DNA of 64,000 nt from Sapria himalayana (lineage: Eukaryota > Streptophyta > Magnoliopsida > Malpighiales > Rafflesiaceae). Shown here piece after piece: positions 12,961 to 27,533 of this stretch (within the stretch, counting starts at the first letter, position 1; each line of letters starts with the position of its first letter). The notes under the pieces are model-generated. The model ran no database searches. It saw nothing but the letters and a program-made list of their open reading frames with translations, and was not told the origin of the DNA. The translations under genes were made by a program, and so were the position numbers. The DNA is taken from the NCBI GenBank assembly GCA_029783825.1, contig JAREIK010011463.1, positions 37,587 through 101,586 of the forward strand. Reading direction: 5' to 3'.

Positions 12961-14681
12961 TAGTTTATTTTTATAGAATTATAAATTAAACTAAAACCCA
13001 TAACATTTAGATAATTTACTTTTAATAACAAAAAATATAAACTAATAAAAAGAAGCAAAACATCAAAAAAATTATATTTTATTATTATATTTTACTTTGA
13101 TTTTGAATAAATTTGTGTTTTGCAAATATATTTTAAAAAATATCTATCTTATTAATAATAGTTTATTAATTTATTTTTTGATCATTAATATAATATCTAT
13201 CAATATAATTATTTATATTGAATTAACATGATATATAATTATTAAGATTATCATAACTAAATATAGTATTCACATATAAAAAAATTTAAAAATTGTTATA
13301 TTTTCAAAGGTTATAACCTTCTAAAATGAGAAAAAATACTAAAAATAAATTATTTGATATATCATTGTTTAAATAAAACTTATAAACCATTAAATGCATA
13401 AATACATAAATCTCTAAACTCCTAAACCCCGAAGCCCTTAAATACCTAAACCTTTAAGCTCGTAAACCTTTAATATAATTTAAATAATTTATAGAAATAA
13501 TAATTACAAAATAAATTATCAGTGACAAATATAATTTAAATAATATATTTTTCAAAAAAAAAATATATAATCTTATAAAATGATGCAAAAACTAAAAAAA
13601 TTATTATTTAGTAATAAATTTTACTTTGATTTTTAATCATTTTAGGGTTTTAAATTATATTTTAATTTATATTTATCATATTAATAATAGTTTATTAATT
13701 TATTTTTTTGATAATTGATATAATATTATAAATAAAATTGTTTATATTTAGTTTATATTATATATAGTTATAATAATTATCATTACTAAATATTGTATTC
13801 ACATTTTAAACAAATTTTTAAATTATTATATTTTCAAATTTTATGACATTTGAAAATTTGAAAAAATATCAAAAATAATTTTTTGTTTCATTGTTTAAAT
13901 AAAATCTATAAACCATTAAATGCCTAAATAATTAAATTAATAACTTCTAAATCTCGAAAACCCTAAATAGATAAATTTTTTAAACAGGTATATCCTATAT
14001 AATAAATAATAAATCTCATTTTTATTTTTATAATTATAATTTTAAATATTCATTTTAATTATTTATTTGTTTATTTTTATATAAATATTAATTGCAAAAT
14101 AAATTATAAGTTAGACAAATATAATTTATATAAATTATTTTTCAACAAAAAAAATATAGATAAACTTATTAAAAGAAGAAAAAAATTAAAAACAAAAATT
14201 ATTATATAGTAATATATTTCACTTTGTTTATGAATCATTTTAGGTTTTGTAATTATATTGTAATTGATATCTAACTTATTAATAATAGATTATTAATTTA
14301 TTTTTTGATCATTATTAGAATATTTATCAATAAAATTATTTATATTTAATTTATATGATATATAGATTTAATAATTATTATAACTAAATATTGTATTCAC
14401 TTTTTAAAAAAATTTTAAAATTATTATATTTTCAAAGATTATAACCTTTGAACATGTGAAAAAACAAAAAAATAATATTTTTTTATTATTTCATTATTTA
14501 AATAAAACCTATAAATCACTAAATGACTAAACACTTAAATCACTAAACAACAAAATCCCGATACCCCTATATAGATAATCTTTTAAACCAGTATACCCTA
14601 AATAATAATTAATAAATCTCATTTTTATTTGTATTCATTTTAATTTAAAAAATTCATTTTGATTGTTTAGTTATAAAATAA

Positions 14682-14686
<5 letters not shown>

Positions 14687-14747
<61 letters not shown>
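14687..14747. repeat. (TA)n microsatellite
   Basis: An uninterrupted TA run of about 60 bp inside the monomer part where other copies read ATAAATATTAATTA. It is an expansion of a short TA motif already present in the monomer. Confidence 0.95.
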
Positions 14748-14751
<4 letters not shown>

Positions 14752-16632
14752 TATATAATAAAGTATGAGTAAAAATATAAGTTATAAAAATTATTTTTCA
14801 TCAAAAAAGAGATAAGTTTATAAAAAGAATAAAAATTTAAAAACAAATAATTATTATTAAGTAATATATTTTGCTTTGCTTTTGAATCATTTTAGGTTTT
14901 GATATTATATTTTAAGTAATATCAATCTTATTCATAATAGATTTTTAATTTTTTTTTGATAATTATAAGATACCTATCAATAAAATTATTTATATTGAAT
15001 TTATATGATATATAATTATTATGATTATTATAAATTTATATTGTATTCACTATTGAAAAGAATTTTAAAAATTATTATATTTTCAATGCTTTTAACCTTA
15101 AAAAATGAGAAAAAATATTAAAAATAAATTTTTGTTATTTCATTTTTAAAATAAAATCTATAGATCATTAAATGCTTACTTACATATAATATTTGAAAAT
15201 TAAATATTATTATTTAGTAATTTATTTTGATTTGATTTTGAAACATTTTGTGTTATGTAAATATATTTTAATTAATATTTATATTATTAATAATAGTTTA
15301 TTAGTTTAATTTTTCATCATTATTATACTATCTATCATTAAAATTATTTAAATTGAATTTATATGATATATAATTAGTAAGATTAATATAATTATACATG
15401 GTAATCACATCACAAAAAATTTTAAAAATTATTTTATTTTAAAAGGTTATAACCTTTGAAAATCAAATAAATTCAAAAAAAAATTTCTTTATTTTTATTA
15501 TATAAATAAAAACTATAAACCACTAAATGCCTAAAAACATAAATTGCTAAACTCCTAAACGACAAAACCCCTAAATTAACAATCCATTAAACTGGTATAC
15601 TATATATAATAAATCATAAATCTCATTTTAATTTGTATTCATTATAATTTTAAATATTCATTTTAATTATTTATTAGTTTATTTTTTATAGAAATATTAA
15701 TTTAAAAATAAATAATGAGTGAGACAAATATAATTTTAATAATTTATTTTTAATCAAAAAATAAATATAAGCTTATAAAAAGAAGTATAAATTTAAAAAC
15801 AAAAAATTATCATTTAGTACTATATTTTACTTTGATTTTGACTCATTATAGGTTTTGCATTTATCTTTTAATTGCTATTAATCTTATTAATAATAGTTTA
15901 TTAATTTATTTTTTGGTCATTATTATAATATCTATCAATAAAATTACTTATATTGAATTTAAATGTCTTATAAATATTAAGATTATTATAACTAAATATT
16001 ATATTTACATTTGAAAAAAATTTAAAAATTATTATATATTCAAAGGTTATAACCTTCAAAAATGATAAAAAATCACAAAAATAATTTTTTTATTATTTTA
16101 TTATTTAAATAAAACTTATAAACCACTAAATGCCTAATCATTTAAATATCTAGACTTTTTAACCCCAAAACCCCCTAAATACTTAAACCATTAAACCTAT
16201 ATACCCTAAATAATAAATAATAAATTTCATTTTTATTTGTATTCATTATAATTTTAAATATTCATTTTAAATATTTTTTAGTTTATTTTTATAGAAATAT
16301 TAATTGCAAAATAAATAATGAGTGAGACATATAATTTAAAAATATTATTTTTTATGAAAATAAAATAAGCTTATAAAAATAAACAAAATTTCAAAAATTT
16401 AAAATTTTATTTAGTAATATAATTTACTTTGATTTTGAATTATTTCGTGTTCTGCAAATATATTTTAATTAATATCTATCTTATTAATAATAGTTTATTA
16501 ATTTATTTTTCGATCATTATATTAATATATATTAATAAAATTGTTTATATTAAATTTACATCAAATATATTTATTAAGATTATTATAACTAAGTATTGTA
16601 TTCATATTTTAGAAAGTTTAAAAAATTATTAT

Positions 16633-16662
16633 ATTTTCAAAGGTTATATAACCTTTGAAAAT
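16633..16662. repeat. 30-bp perfect palindrome with 2-bp longer centre
   Basis: The dyad element here has GGTTATATAACC in place of GGTTATAACC. The added TA is at the exact centre and symmetry is kept through both arms. Confidence 0.9.
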
Positions 16663-19600
16663 CATGAAAATTCAAAAAAATAAATTATTTGTTATTTCAT
16701 TGATTAAATAAAACCTATAAACACCTAAATGTGCAAACATATAAATCAATAAACTCCTTAACCCCAAAACCACACAAAACTTAACCCATTAAATAGGTAA
16801 ACCCTAAATAATAAATCATATATCTTTTTTTATTAGTATTCATTATAATTTTAAATATTCATTTTAGTTATTTATCAATTTATTTTTATAGAAATAATAA
16901 TTACAAAATAAATTATTAGTGAGACAGATATAATTTAAATAATTTATTTTTCATCAAAAAAAATATATGCTTATAAAATGAGACAAAATTTTTAAAATAG
17001 AAATTATTATTATTTAGTAAAATATCTTATTTTGATTTTGAATCATTTTAGATTCTACAATTATATTTAAATTTATATCATTCTTATTAATACTAGTTTA
17101 TTAATTTATTTATTGATCATTACTATAATATCTATTAATAAAATTATTTATATTTAGTTTACATTATATATAATTATTAAGATTATTATAACTAAATATT
17201 ATATTCATATTTAAAAAACATTAAAAATTATTATATTTTCAAAGGTTATAACATTCAAAAATTAAAAAAAAAAAAAATTAATTTTTTTGTTTTTTCATTC
17301 TTTAATTAAAAACTATAAATCACTTAAGGCATAAACACTTAAATCACTAAACCCCAAAACACCTAAATACCAAAACCATTAAAACTGTATATCCTGAATA
17401 TTAAATAATAGATCTCACTTTTATTTGTATTCATTCTAATTTTAAATATTAATTTTAATTATTTTTTAGTATATTTTTATAGAATTATAAATTACAAAAT
17501 ATATTATGAGGAAGACAAATATAATTTAAAATATAAACTTTTAAGAACAATAAATATATACTTATAAAAAGGTACAAAACAACAAAAACATTATTATTTA
17601 GTAATTTATTTTACTTTGATTTTGAATAAATTTAGGTTTTGCAAATATATTTTAAATAATATCTATCTTATTTATAATAGTTTATTAATTTATTTTTTGA
17701 TCATTAATATAATATCTATCAATATAATTGTTTATATTGAAATTATATGATATATAATTATTAATATTATCAAAACTAAATATAGTATTCACATTTAAAA
17801 AAAATATAAATATTGTTATATTTTAAAAGGTTATAACCTTAAAAAATGAGAGAAAATAACAAAAAAATAAATTTTTTGTTATATCATTGTTTAAATAAAA
17901 CTTATAAACCATTATATACCTAAACACATATATCTCTAAACTCCTAACCCCCGAAACCCCTAAATATTTAAACCTTTAAACTCATAAACATTAAATATAA
18001 TTTAAATAATTTATTGAAATATAAATTACAAAATAAATTATGAGTTAGACAATTATAATTTATAATTATTATTTTTCATCAAAAAAATATAGATAAAGTT
18101 ATTAAAAGAAAAAAAAATTAAAAACAAAAAATTATTATATAGTAATATAATTTGCTTTGCTTTTGAATCATTATAAATTTTGTAATTATATTTTAATTGA
18201 TATCTATCTTATTAATAATAGATAATTAATTTATTTTTTATCATTATTAGAATATTTATCAATAATATTGTTTATATTGAATTTATATGATATATAAATA
18301 TAATGATTCTTATAACTAAAGATTGTATTCTCTTTATAAAAAAATTTAAAATTTATTGTATTTTCATATGTTATAACCTTTGAAAATATCAAAAAATAAC
18401 AAAAATAAATTTTTTGTTATTTTATTTATTAAATAAAACATATAAACCACTAAATGCATGTATAGGTAAATCTGTAACCTCCTAAATACATAAACCATTA
18501 AACCGCTATATACTACTTAATAATTAATAAATCTAATATTTATTTCATTTAATATAATTTTAAATATTGATTTTAATTATTTATTAGTTTGTTTTTATAA
18601 AATATTTATTACAAAATAAATTATAAGTGAGACAAATATAATTTAAATAATTTATTTTTAATCAAAAAAAAATATACGCTTATAAAAGAAGTAAAAATTT
18701 AAAAATTTAAAATTATTATACAGTAATATATTATAGTTTAATCTTGAATCGATTTGGGTATTGTAAATATTTTTTAATTAATATCTATCCTATTATTAAT
18801 AGTTTATTAATTTAATTTTTAATCATTATTATATTATTTTTCAATAAAATTGTTAATATTGAATTTATATGATATATAATTATTAATATTAAAATAACTA
18901 AATATTGTATTCACATTTCAAATAATTTTAAATATTATTATATTTTCAGAGGTTATAACCTATGAAAATGAGAAAAAATTACAAATTTTTTTTTATTATT
19001 TTATTATTAAAAAAACCTATAAACCACTAAATGCCTAAAAACATAAATTGCTATACTCCTAAACGACAAAATCTATAAATACTTAAACCATTAAACAGGT
19101 GTACATTAATAAAAAATCATAAATCTCAATTTAATTTTTATTAAGAATAATTTTAAATTTTTATCTTAATAATTTTCAGTTTATTTTTATAGAGATATTA
19201 ATTACAAAATAAATTATTAGTGAGATAGATCTAATATAAATAATTTATTTTTCATCAAAAAAAATATATATTCTTATAAAAATAGGCAAAATTTAAAAAA
19301 CAAAAATTTATTATTTAGTAATATATTTTATTTTGATTTTGAATCATTTTAGATTTTGTAATTATATTTTAATTTATATCATTCTTATTAATAATAGTTT
19401 ATTAATTTTTTATTGATCATTATTATAATATGTATTAATAAAATTATTTATATTGAGTTTACATTATATATAATTATTAATATTATTATAACTAAATATT
19501 ATATTCACATTTTATAAAAATTAAAAATTATTATATTTTCAAAGGTTATAACCTTCAAAAATTAAAAATAATATCAAAAAATTAAATTCTTTATTTTTTC

Positions 19601-20611
19601 ATTATTTAAATAAAAACTATAAATCACTAAAGACCTAAACACTTAAATCACTAAACCCCAAAACAACTAAATACTTAAACCATTAAACTAGTATATCCTA
19701 AATAATAAATAATAAATCTATATTTTATTTGTATTCATTATAGTTTTAAAATTTTAATATAATTATTTATTAGTTTATTTTTATAGAATTATAAATTAAA
19801 AATAAATTATGAGGAAGACAAATAAAAATTAAATAATTTAATTTTAATAAAAAAAAATATAAACTTATAAAAAGAAGCAAAATATCAAAAAAATTATTAT
19901 TTAGTAATATATTTTATTTTGATTTTGAATAAATTTATGTTTTGCAAATATATTTTAAATAAAATCTTTATTATTAACAATAGTTTATTAATTTATTTTT
20001 TGATTATTTATATAATATCTATCAATATAAATGTTTAATATAGTATTCGCATATAAAAAAAATTTAAAATTGTAATATTTTCAAACTTATAACCTTCAAA
20101 AATTATAAAAAATAACAAAAATAAAGTTTTTGTTATATCATTGTTTAGATAAAACTTATAAACCATTAAATGCCTAAACACATAAATCTCTAAACTTTAA
20201 AACCCCTAATCCCCTAAATAATTAAACCTTTAAACTTGTAAACCTTAAATATAATTTAAATAATATATTGAAATATTAATTACAAAATAAATTATGAGTG
20301 ATACAAATATAATTTAAATAATTTATTTTTTATCAAAAAAAAATATAAGCTTCTAAAAATAAGCAAAAACTAAAAAACAAAAATAATTATTTAGTAATAA
20401 ATTTTACATTGTTTTTGAATAATTTTAGGTTTTTAATTATATTTTAATTTATATCTATCATATTAATAATGGCATATTAATTTATTTTTTGATAATTGAT
20501 ATCATATCTATCAATAAAATTGTTTATATTTAGTTTCTATTATATATAATTATAATGATTATTATTACTAAATATTGTATTCACATTTTAAAAAAAATTT
20601 AAAATTTTAAT

Positions 20612-20635
20612 ATTTTCAAAGGTACCTTTGAAAAT
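20612..20635. repeat. 24-bp perfect palindrome with 4-bp shorter centre
   Basis: The centre is GGTACC in place of GGTTATAACC. The four lost bases are exactly central, and the arms ATTTTCAAAGG and CCTTTGAAAAT still pair fully. Confidence 0.9.
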
Positions 20636-21192
20636 GTGAAAAAATATCAAAAATATTTTTTTTTGTTATTTTATTGTTTAAGTAAAACCTATAAACCACT
20701 AAATGCCTAAAAACATAAATCGCTAAACTCCTAAACGACAAAACCTCTAAATACATAAACTATAAAACTGGTAAACATTAATAATAATTCATAAATCTCA
20801 TTTTATTTTTTATTCAGTATAATTTTAAATTTTTATTTACATTATTTATCAGTTTATTTTTATAAAAATATTAATTACAAAATAAATTATTAGTGAGACA
20901 GATCTAATTTAAATTAAAACAGTATCCCTAAATAATAAATAATAAATCTCATTTTTTTTCATTTTAATTTTAAATATTCAAATTTAATTATTTATTTGTT
21001 TATTTTTATATAAATATTAATTAGAAAATAAATTATGAGTTACACAAATATAATTTATATAAATTATTTTTCATCAAAATAATATAGATAAACTTTTTAA
21101 AAGAAAAAAAAATTTAAAACAAAAATTATCATATAGTAATATATTTTGCTTTGCATCTGAATCAATTTAGGTTTTGTAAATATATTTTACTT

Positions 21193-21640
21193 GATACTTT
21201 TCATATCCATGAGGAAATGAAAAAAAGGCTTAGACATGCCAATAAAATAAATTATTTGATTCTTGATTGAAAGAGAGCCCATACTTCTTGCCCTGCTCAA
21301 ACCACCATGGGGCTAGTTTGTTCTAATAGGCTACAAGGTGGTTATTTTTTTAGAAATGAACTATGTTTTAAAAAAATTGCTTTGAGTGTGTGCAATAGAG
21401 ATATTTTAGAAGAAATTACAATAATCAATATAAATAGCATTCATAACAACTAACTATTTCAACACATATGGGTACAACTTTGGTTTAGTCTGTTAGAGTA
21501 CATGAGTCAAATTACCTTTGATAGCCTAGTGATTCAACATCAAATATGATGAGACATATTGGAGATAAAGTAAAAGCTCCTATTATTTCGGTTAGAGCTT
21601 TAGCAATCATTCTAGAGTTGAGAGAGGAACAAAATAAATT
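21193..21640 (+). repeat. Dispersed repeat, copy 2, 5'-truncated
   Basis: It matches 9550-9985 in the same orientation. The left junction is with the satellite inside the word TTGATA, which is shared by both partners (satellite TTGATATC, insertion GATACTTT), pointing to joining at microhomology. The upstream 1.1 kb found beside copy 1 is absent. The right junction (near AAATAAATTATTTTAATT) is the same as in copy 1. Confidence 0.85.
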
Positions 21641-22780
21641 ATTTTAATTATTTAGTATAATTTTAATTTTTATTTTAATTATTTATCAGTTTATTTTTAT
21701 AGAAATATTAATTACAAAATAAATTATTAGTGAAAAATCTAATTTAAATTAAACTGGTATATCCTAAATAATAAAGAATAAATCTCATTTTTTTTCATTT
21801 TAATTTTAAATATTCAAATTTAATTATTTATTTGTTTTTTTTATATAAATATTAATTATAAAATAAATTATGAGTTACACAAATATAATTTATATAAATT
21901 ATTTTTCATCAAAAGAATATAGATAAACTTTTAAAAGAGAAAAAATTTCAAAACAAAAAATTATCATATAGTAATATATTTTGCTTTGCTTCTGAATCAA
22001 TTTAGGTTTTGTAAATATATTTTAATTGATATCTATCTTTAAATAATACAGTATTAAGTTATTTTTTCATCATTATTAGAATATTTATCAATAAAATAAT
22101 TTATATTGAATTTATATGATTTATAAACATAATGATTATTATAACTAAATATTGTATTCAATTTTGAAAAAAAAATTAAAATTATTATATTTTCAAAGTT
22201 TATATCCTTTGAAAATTTGAAAAAATAAAAAAAAATAAATTTTTTGTATTTCATTTTTTAAATAAAACCTATAGATTTGCTTACTTACTTAAATCAGTAA
22301 ACTCATAAATCACGAAACCCCTAAATACAAAAAACTTTTAACATCTATATACTACTTAATAAAAAATAAATCTCATTTTTATTTCTATTTATTATAATTT
22401 TAAATATTCATTTTAATTATTTATAGTTTAATTTTTTAGAAAGATTAATTACAAAATAAATTTTGAGTGAGACAAATATTATTTAAATAATTTAATTTAA
22501 TAAAAAATATATATGCTTATAAAAAGAAGCAAAATTATAAAAAGTAAATATTATTATTTAGTAATATATTTTGATTTGATTTTGAATCATTTTGTGTTAT
22601 GTAAATATATTTTAAATAATATTAATTTGATTAATAATAGTTTATTAATTTAATATTTGATCATTATTATAATATCTATCATTAACATTATTTATATTGA
22701 ATTTATATGATATATAATTAGTAAGATTAATATAATTATACATGGTATTCACATTTCAAAAAATTTTAAAAATTATTTTA

Positions 22781-22806
22781 TTTTCGAAGGTTATAACCTT
22801 CGAAAA
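22781..22806. repeat. 26-bp perfect palindrome with compensating substitutions
   Basis: The arms read TTTTCGAAGG and CCTTCGAAAA where the usual element has TTTTCAAAGG and CCTTTGAAAA. The A-to-G change in the left arm is matched by T-to-C at the paired position. Confidence 0.9.
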
Positions 22807-23266
22807 TCTGAAAAAATCAAAAATAGAATTTTGATTTTTTATTATATAAATAAAACTTATAAACCACTAAATAATCCATTAAACTGGTATACCATATCTA
22901 ATAGATCATAAATCTCATTTTAATTTGTATTCATTATAATTTTAAATATTCATTTTAATTATTTATTAGTTTATTTTTTATAGAAATATCAATCACAAAA
23001 TAAATAAGGAGTGAGAAAAATATAATTTTAATAATTTATTTTTAATAAAAAAATAATAAGCCTATATAAAGAAGTACAAATTTAAAAACAAAAAATTATT
23101 ATTTAGTAATATATTTTACTTTGATTTTGAATCATTATATATAGGTTTTGCAATTATATTTTAATTACGATCAATCTTATCAATAAGAGTTTATTAATTT
23201 ATTAGTTGATCATTTTTATAATATCGAACAATAAAATTACATATATTCAATTAAAATGTCTTATAA

Positions 23267-23310
23267 TTTTTATCATTTTTGAAGGTTATAACCTTCAAAA
23301 ATGATAAAAA
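23267..23310. repeat. 44-bp perfect palindrome, probable fold-back product
   Basis: Every base from 23267 to 23310 pairs with its mirror (sum 46577) around the core at 23284-23293. In the same monomer type at 16020-16080 only the right-hand side reads CAAAAATGATAAAAA, while the left reads TTATTATATATTCAAAGG. Here the left side has become the exact complement of the right, and about 60 bp of normal upstream monomer sequence is missing. Confidence 0.9.
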
Positions 23311-26300
23311 ATCACAAAAATAATTTTTTATTATTTTATTATTTAAATAAAACATATAAACCACTAAATGATTAAACATTTAAATCTCTAGACTCCTAAA
23401 CCCCAAACCACCCTAAATACTTAAACCATTAAACCTATATAACCTAAATAATAAATAATAAATCTCATTTTTATTTGTATTCATTTTAATTTTAAATATT
23501 CATTTTAAATATTTTTTAGTTTATTTTTATAGAAATATTAATTACAAAATAAATAATGAGTGAGACAGATATAATTTAAATAAATTATTTTTTATGAAAA
23601 AAAAATAAGCATATAAAAATAAACAAAATTTCAGAAATTTAAAAATTTTGTTCGTAATATAATTTACTTTGATTTTGAATTATCTTGGGTTCTACAAATA
23701 TATTTTAATTAATATCTATCTTTTTAATAATAGTTTATTAATTTATTTTTTGATCATTATTATAATATATATTAATACATTTTTTTATATTGAATCTACA
23801 ACAAATATAATTATTAAGATTATTATAACTAAGTATTGTATTCATATTTTAGAACTATTAAAAAATTATTATATTTTCAAAGGTTATCACCTTTGAAAAT
23901 CACGAAAATTCAAAAAAATAAATTTTTTTTATTTCATTGATTAAATAAAACCTATAAACACGAAAATGTGTAAACATATAAATCAATAAACTTCTTAACC
24001 CCAAAACCACAAAAAACAAAAACAATTAAATAGGTATACCCTAAATAATAAATGATAAATCTTATTTTTATTAGTATTGATTACAATTTTAAATATACAT
24101 TGTAATTAGAAGGAAAAACTTAAACAATTAAATATACAATTTTAAATATAAATTATGAGTGATACATATTTAATTTAAGTAATTTATTTTTCATCAAAAA
24201 AAAATATAAGATTATAAAAAGAAGCAAAAACTAAAAAAACAAAAATTATTATTTAGTAATAAATTTTACTTTGATTTTGAATAATTTTAGGTTTTGTAAT
24301 TATATTTTAATTTATAACTATCATATTAATAATAACATATTAATTTATTTTTTGAAAATTGATTTAATATCTATCAATTAAATTCTTTATATTTTGTTAA
24401 GATTATATATAATTATAATGATTTTTATTTCAAAATATTGTATTCACATTTTTAAAAAATTTTAAAATTATTATATTTTCAAAGGTTATAAACTTTTAAA
24501 ATGTGAGAAAATATCAAAAATAATTTTTTTTGTTATTTCATTGTTTAAAGAAATCCTATAAACAACTAAATTCCTAAACACTTAAATCAAAACTACTAAA
24601 TCTCTAAAACCCTGAAAAGATAATCCTTTTAAACTAGTATACCCTAAATAATAAATAATAAATATCAATATTATTTTTTTCATTATAATTTTAAATATTC
24701 ATTTTAATTATTTATTTTTTATTTTTATATAAATATTAATTACAAAATAATTTATGAGTTGCACAAATATAATTTATGTAAATTATTTTTCTTCAAAAAA
24801 TTATAGATAAACTTTTTAAAATAAAAAAAAATTTCAAAACAAAAAATTATTATATAGTAATATATTTTGCTTTGCTTTTGAATCATTTTAGGTTTTGTAA
24901 TTATATTTTAATTGACATCTATCTTATTAATAATAGATTATTAAGTTATTTTTTCTTCATTATTAGAATATTTATCAATAAAATTGTTTATATTGAATTT
25001 ATATGATATATAAATATAATGATTATTATAACTAAATATTGTATTCACTTTTGAAAAAAATTTTAAAATTATTATATTTTCAAATGTTATAACCATTGAA
25101 AATGTGAAAAAATAAAAAAAAATATTTTTTCTTTGTTATTCTATTGTTTAAATAAAACCTATACACCACTAAATGCCTATACATTTAAATCACTAAACTA
25201 CAAAATCTCGATACCTCTATATAGATAATCCTTTAAATCAGTATACCCTAAATAACAATTAATAAATCTCATTTTTATTTGTTTTCATTATAATTTAAAA
25301 AATTCATTTTGATTGTTTACGTTTTTATTTTTATATATGTATTAATTATTAAATAAATTGAGTTAAAAATATAATTTATAAAATTTATTTTTAATCAAAA
25401 AATTGATAAGCTTATAAAAAGAATAAAAATTTTAAAACAAATAATTATTATTTAGTAATATATGTTGCTTTGATTTTCAATCATTTTAGGATTTGATATT
25501 ATATTTTAAGTAATATCAGTCTTATTCATAATAGATTTTTAATTTATTTTTTGATAATTATTAGAATATCTATCAATAAAATTGTTTATATTGAATTTAT
25601 ATGATATATAATTATTATGATTATTATAAATAAATATTTTATTCACTTTTGAAAAAAATTTAAAAATTATTATATTTTCAAAGGTTATAATCTTAAAAAT
25701 TGAGAAAAAATAATAAAAATAAATTTATAGTTATTTTATTTTTTAAATAAAACCTATAGACCATTAAATACTTACTTACTTAAATTAGTAAGCTTATTAA
25801 CCCGAAACCCCTAAATACATAAAGATTTTAACATCTATATACTACTTAATAATTAATAAATCTCATTTTTATTTCTATTTATTATAATTTTAAATAATCA
25901 TTCTAATTATTCATAGTTAAATTTTTAGAAAAATTAATTACAAATTAATTTCGAGTGTGACAAATATTATTTAAATAATTTACTTTTAATCAAAAAAATA
26001 AAAGCTTATAAAAAGAAGAAAAAATTTAAAAATTAAATATTATTATTTAGTAATATATTTTGATTTGCTTTTGAATCATTTTGTGTTATGTAAATATATT
26101 TTAATTAATATTAATTTAATTATTAATAGTTTATTAATTTAATTTTTGATCATTATTATATTATCTATCATTAAAATTGTTTATATTGAATTTATATGAT
26201 ATATAATTAGTAAGATTAATATAAATATACATAGTATTCACATTTCAAAAAATTTTAAAAATTATTTTATTTTCAAATGTTATAACCTTTGAAAATCTGA

Positions 26301-27509
26301 AAAAAAAAATTTTATTTTTATTATACCTATAAACCATTACATACCTAAAAACATAAATTCATAAGCTCCTAAATGACAAAACTCCTAAATAATCAAACCA
26401 TTACACCGGTATACCACATATAATAAATCATAAATCTCATTTTAATTTGTATTCATTATAATTTTAAATATTCATTTTAATTAATTATTAGTTTATTTTT
26501 TATAGAAATATTAATTACAAAATAAATAATGAGCGACACAACTATAATTTAAATAAATTATTTTTTATAAAAAAAATATAAGCTTATAAAAATAAACAAA
26601 ATTTCAAAATTTAAAATTTTACTTAGTAATATAATATAATTTGATTTTGAATTATTTTGGGTTCTGCAAATATATTTTAATTTAATATCTTTCTTATTAA
26701 TAATAGTATATTAATTTATTTTTTGATCATCAAAATAATATATATTAATAAAATTTTTTATATTGAATTTACATCAAATATAATTATTAAGATTATTATA
26801 ACTAAGTATTGTATTCATATTTTAGAACAATTAAAAAATTATTATATTTTCAAAGGTTATAACTTTTGAAAATAACAAAAATTCATAAAAATAATTTTTT
26901 GTTATTTTATTGATTAAATTAAACCTATAAATCAATAAATAAAACCTAAATGTGTAAACATATAAATCAATAAACTCATTAACCCCAAAACCACAATAAA
27001 CTTAAACCATTAAATAGGTATACCCAAAATAATAAATCAAAAATCTCATTTTTATTAGTATTCATTATAATTTTATAATACATTTTAATTATTTATTAGT
27101 TTATTTTTATAGAAATATAAATTAAAAATATAAATTAATAGTTAGACAAATATAATTTAAATAATTTATTTTTCATCAAAAAATATATAATCTTATAAAT
27201 GGCTACAAAAATTTAAAATTAATATTTAGTAAATTATTTCACTTTGATTTTGAATGATTTTAGGTTTTGTAAATATATTTTAAACAATATTTATCTTATT
27301 AATAATTGTTTATTAATCTTTTGTATGATCATTATTATAATATATATCAATTTAATTGTTTATATTGAATTTACATGATATATAATTGTTAAGATTATCA
27401 TAACAAAATATAGTTTTCACATTTATAAAAAAAATTAAAAATTGTTATAGTTTCAAAGGTTATATTTAATTTTTTGTTATTTTATTTTTTAAATAAAACC
27501 TATAAACCA

Positions 27510-27517
27510 CTAAATGC
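27510..27517. repeat. Target-site duplication, left of hAT copy 1
   Basis: CTAAATGC, identical to 31759-31766. Eight bases is the length typical of hAT insertions. It falls in the octamer tract of an F-type monomer. Confidence 0.95.
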
Positions 27518-27533
27518 TAGGGGTGCTCATGGG
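27518..27533 (+). repeat. Terminal inverted repeat, 3' end of hAT copy 1
   Basis: TAGGGGTGCTCATGGG. It pairs with the inverted right end at 31747-31758 (TAGGGCTGCTCA), with 11 of the first 12 bases shared. Confidence 0.9.

Larger units (their letters stand above)
9986..21192 (-). repeat. Satellite block, inverted orientation, with higher-order structure
   Basis: About 19 monomers with C-rich tracts on +. Types by octamer tract run F (10600), E (11200), D (11780), C (12310, 12400), D remnant (12850), C (13390), H (13900), I (14500), L (15150), K (15520), M (16120), J (16720), D (17310), C (17900), F (18440), E (19020), D (19620), C (20160), E' (20690) and truncated G (20900). Read on the minus strand, the J-M-K-L-I-H-C and C-D-E-F orders recur elsewhere in the window. 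Short frames at 15832-16014 and 16429-16683 fall in equivalent parts of neighbouring monomers and are by-products of the repeat. No genes seen. Confidence 0.92.
21641..27509 (-). repeat. Satellite block, inverted orientation
   Basis: About ten monomers. Types by octamer tract run truncated G (21770), L (22290), K (22870, tract shortened), M (23380), J (23990), a junction near 24110, H (24590), I (25190), L (25800), K (26390) and J (27000). The L-K-(M)-J run appears twice, about 3.5 kb apart. The minus-strand frame 22054-22254 and the plus-strand frame 23669-23896 are repeat by-products. No genes seen. Confidence 0.92.

Noticed and set aside
15832..16683. ORFs of 60 and 84 codons, with similar ones at 22054-22254, 23669-23896, 38408-38611 and 50066-50296
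   Set aside because: All lie in equivalent parts of satellite monomers, are rich in I, N, Y, K from A+T bias, and are not kept open in most monomers.
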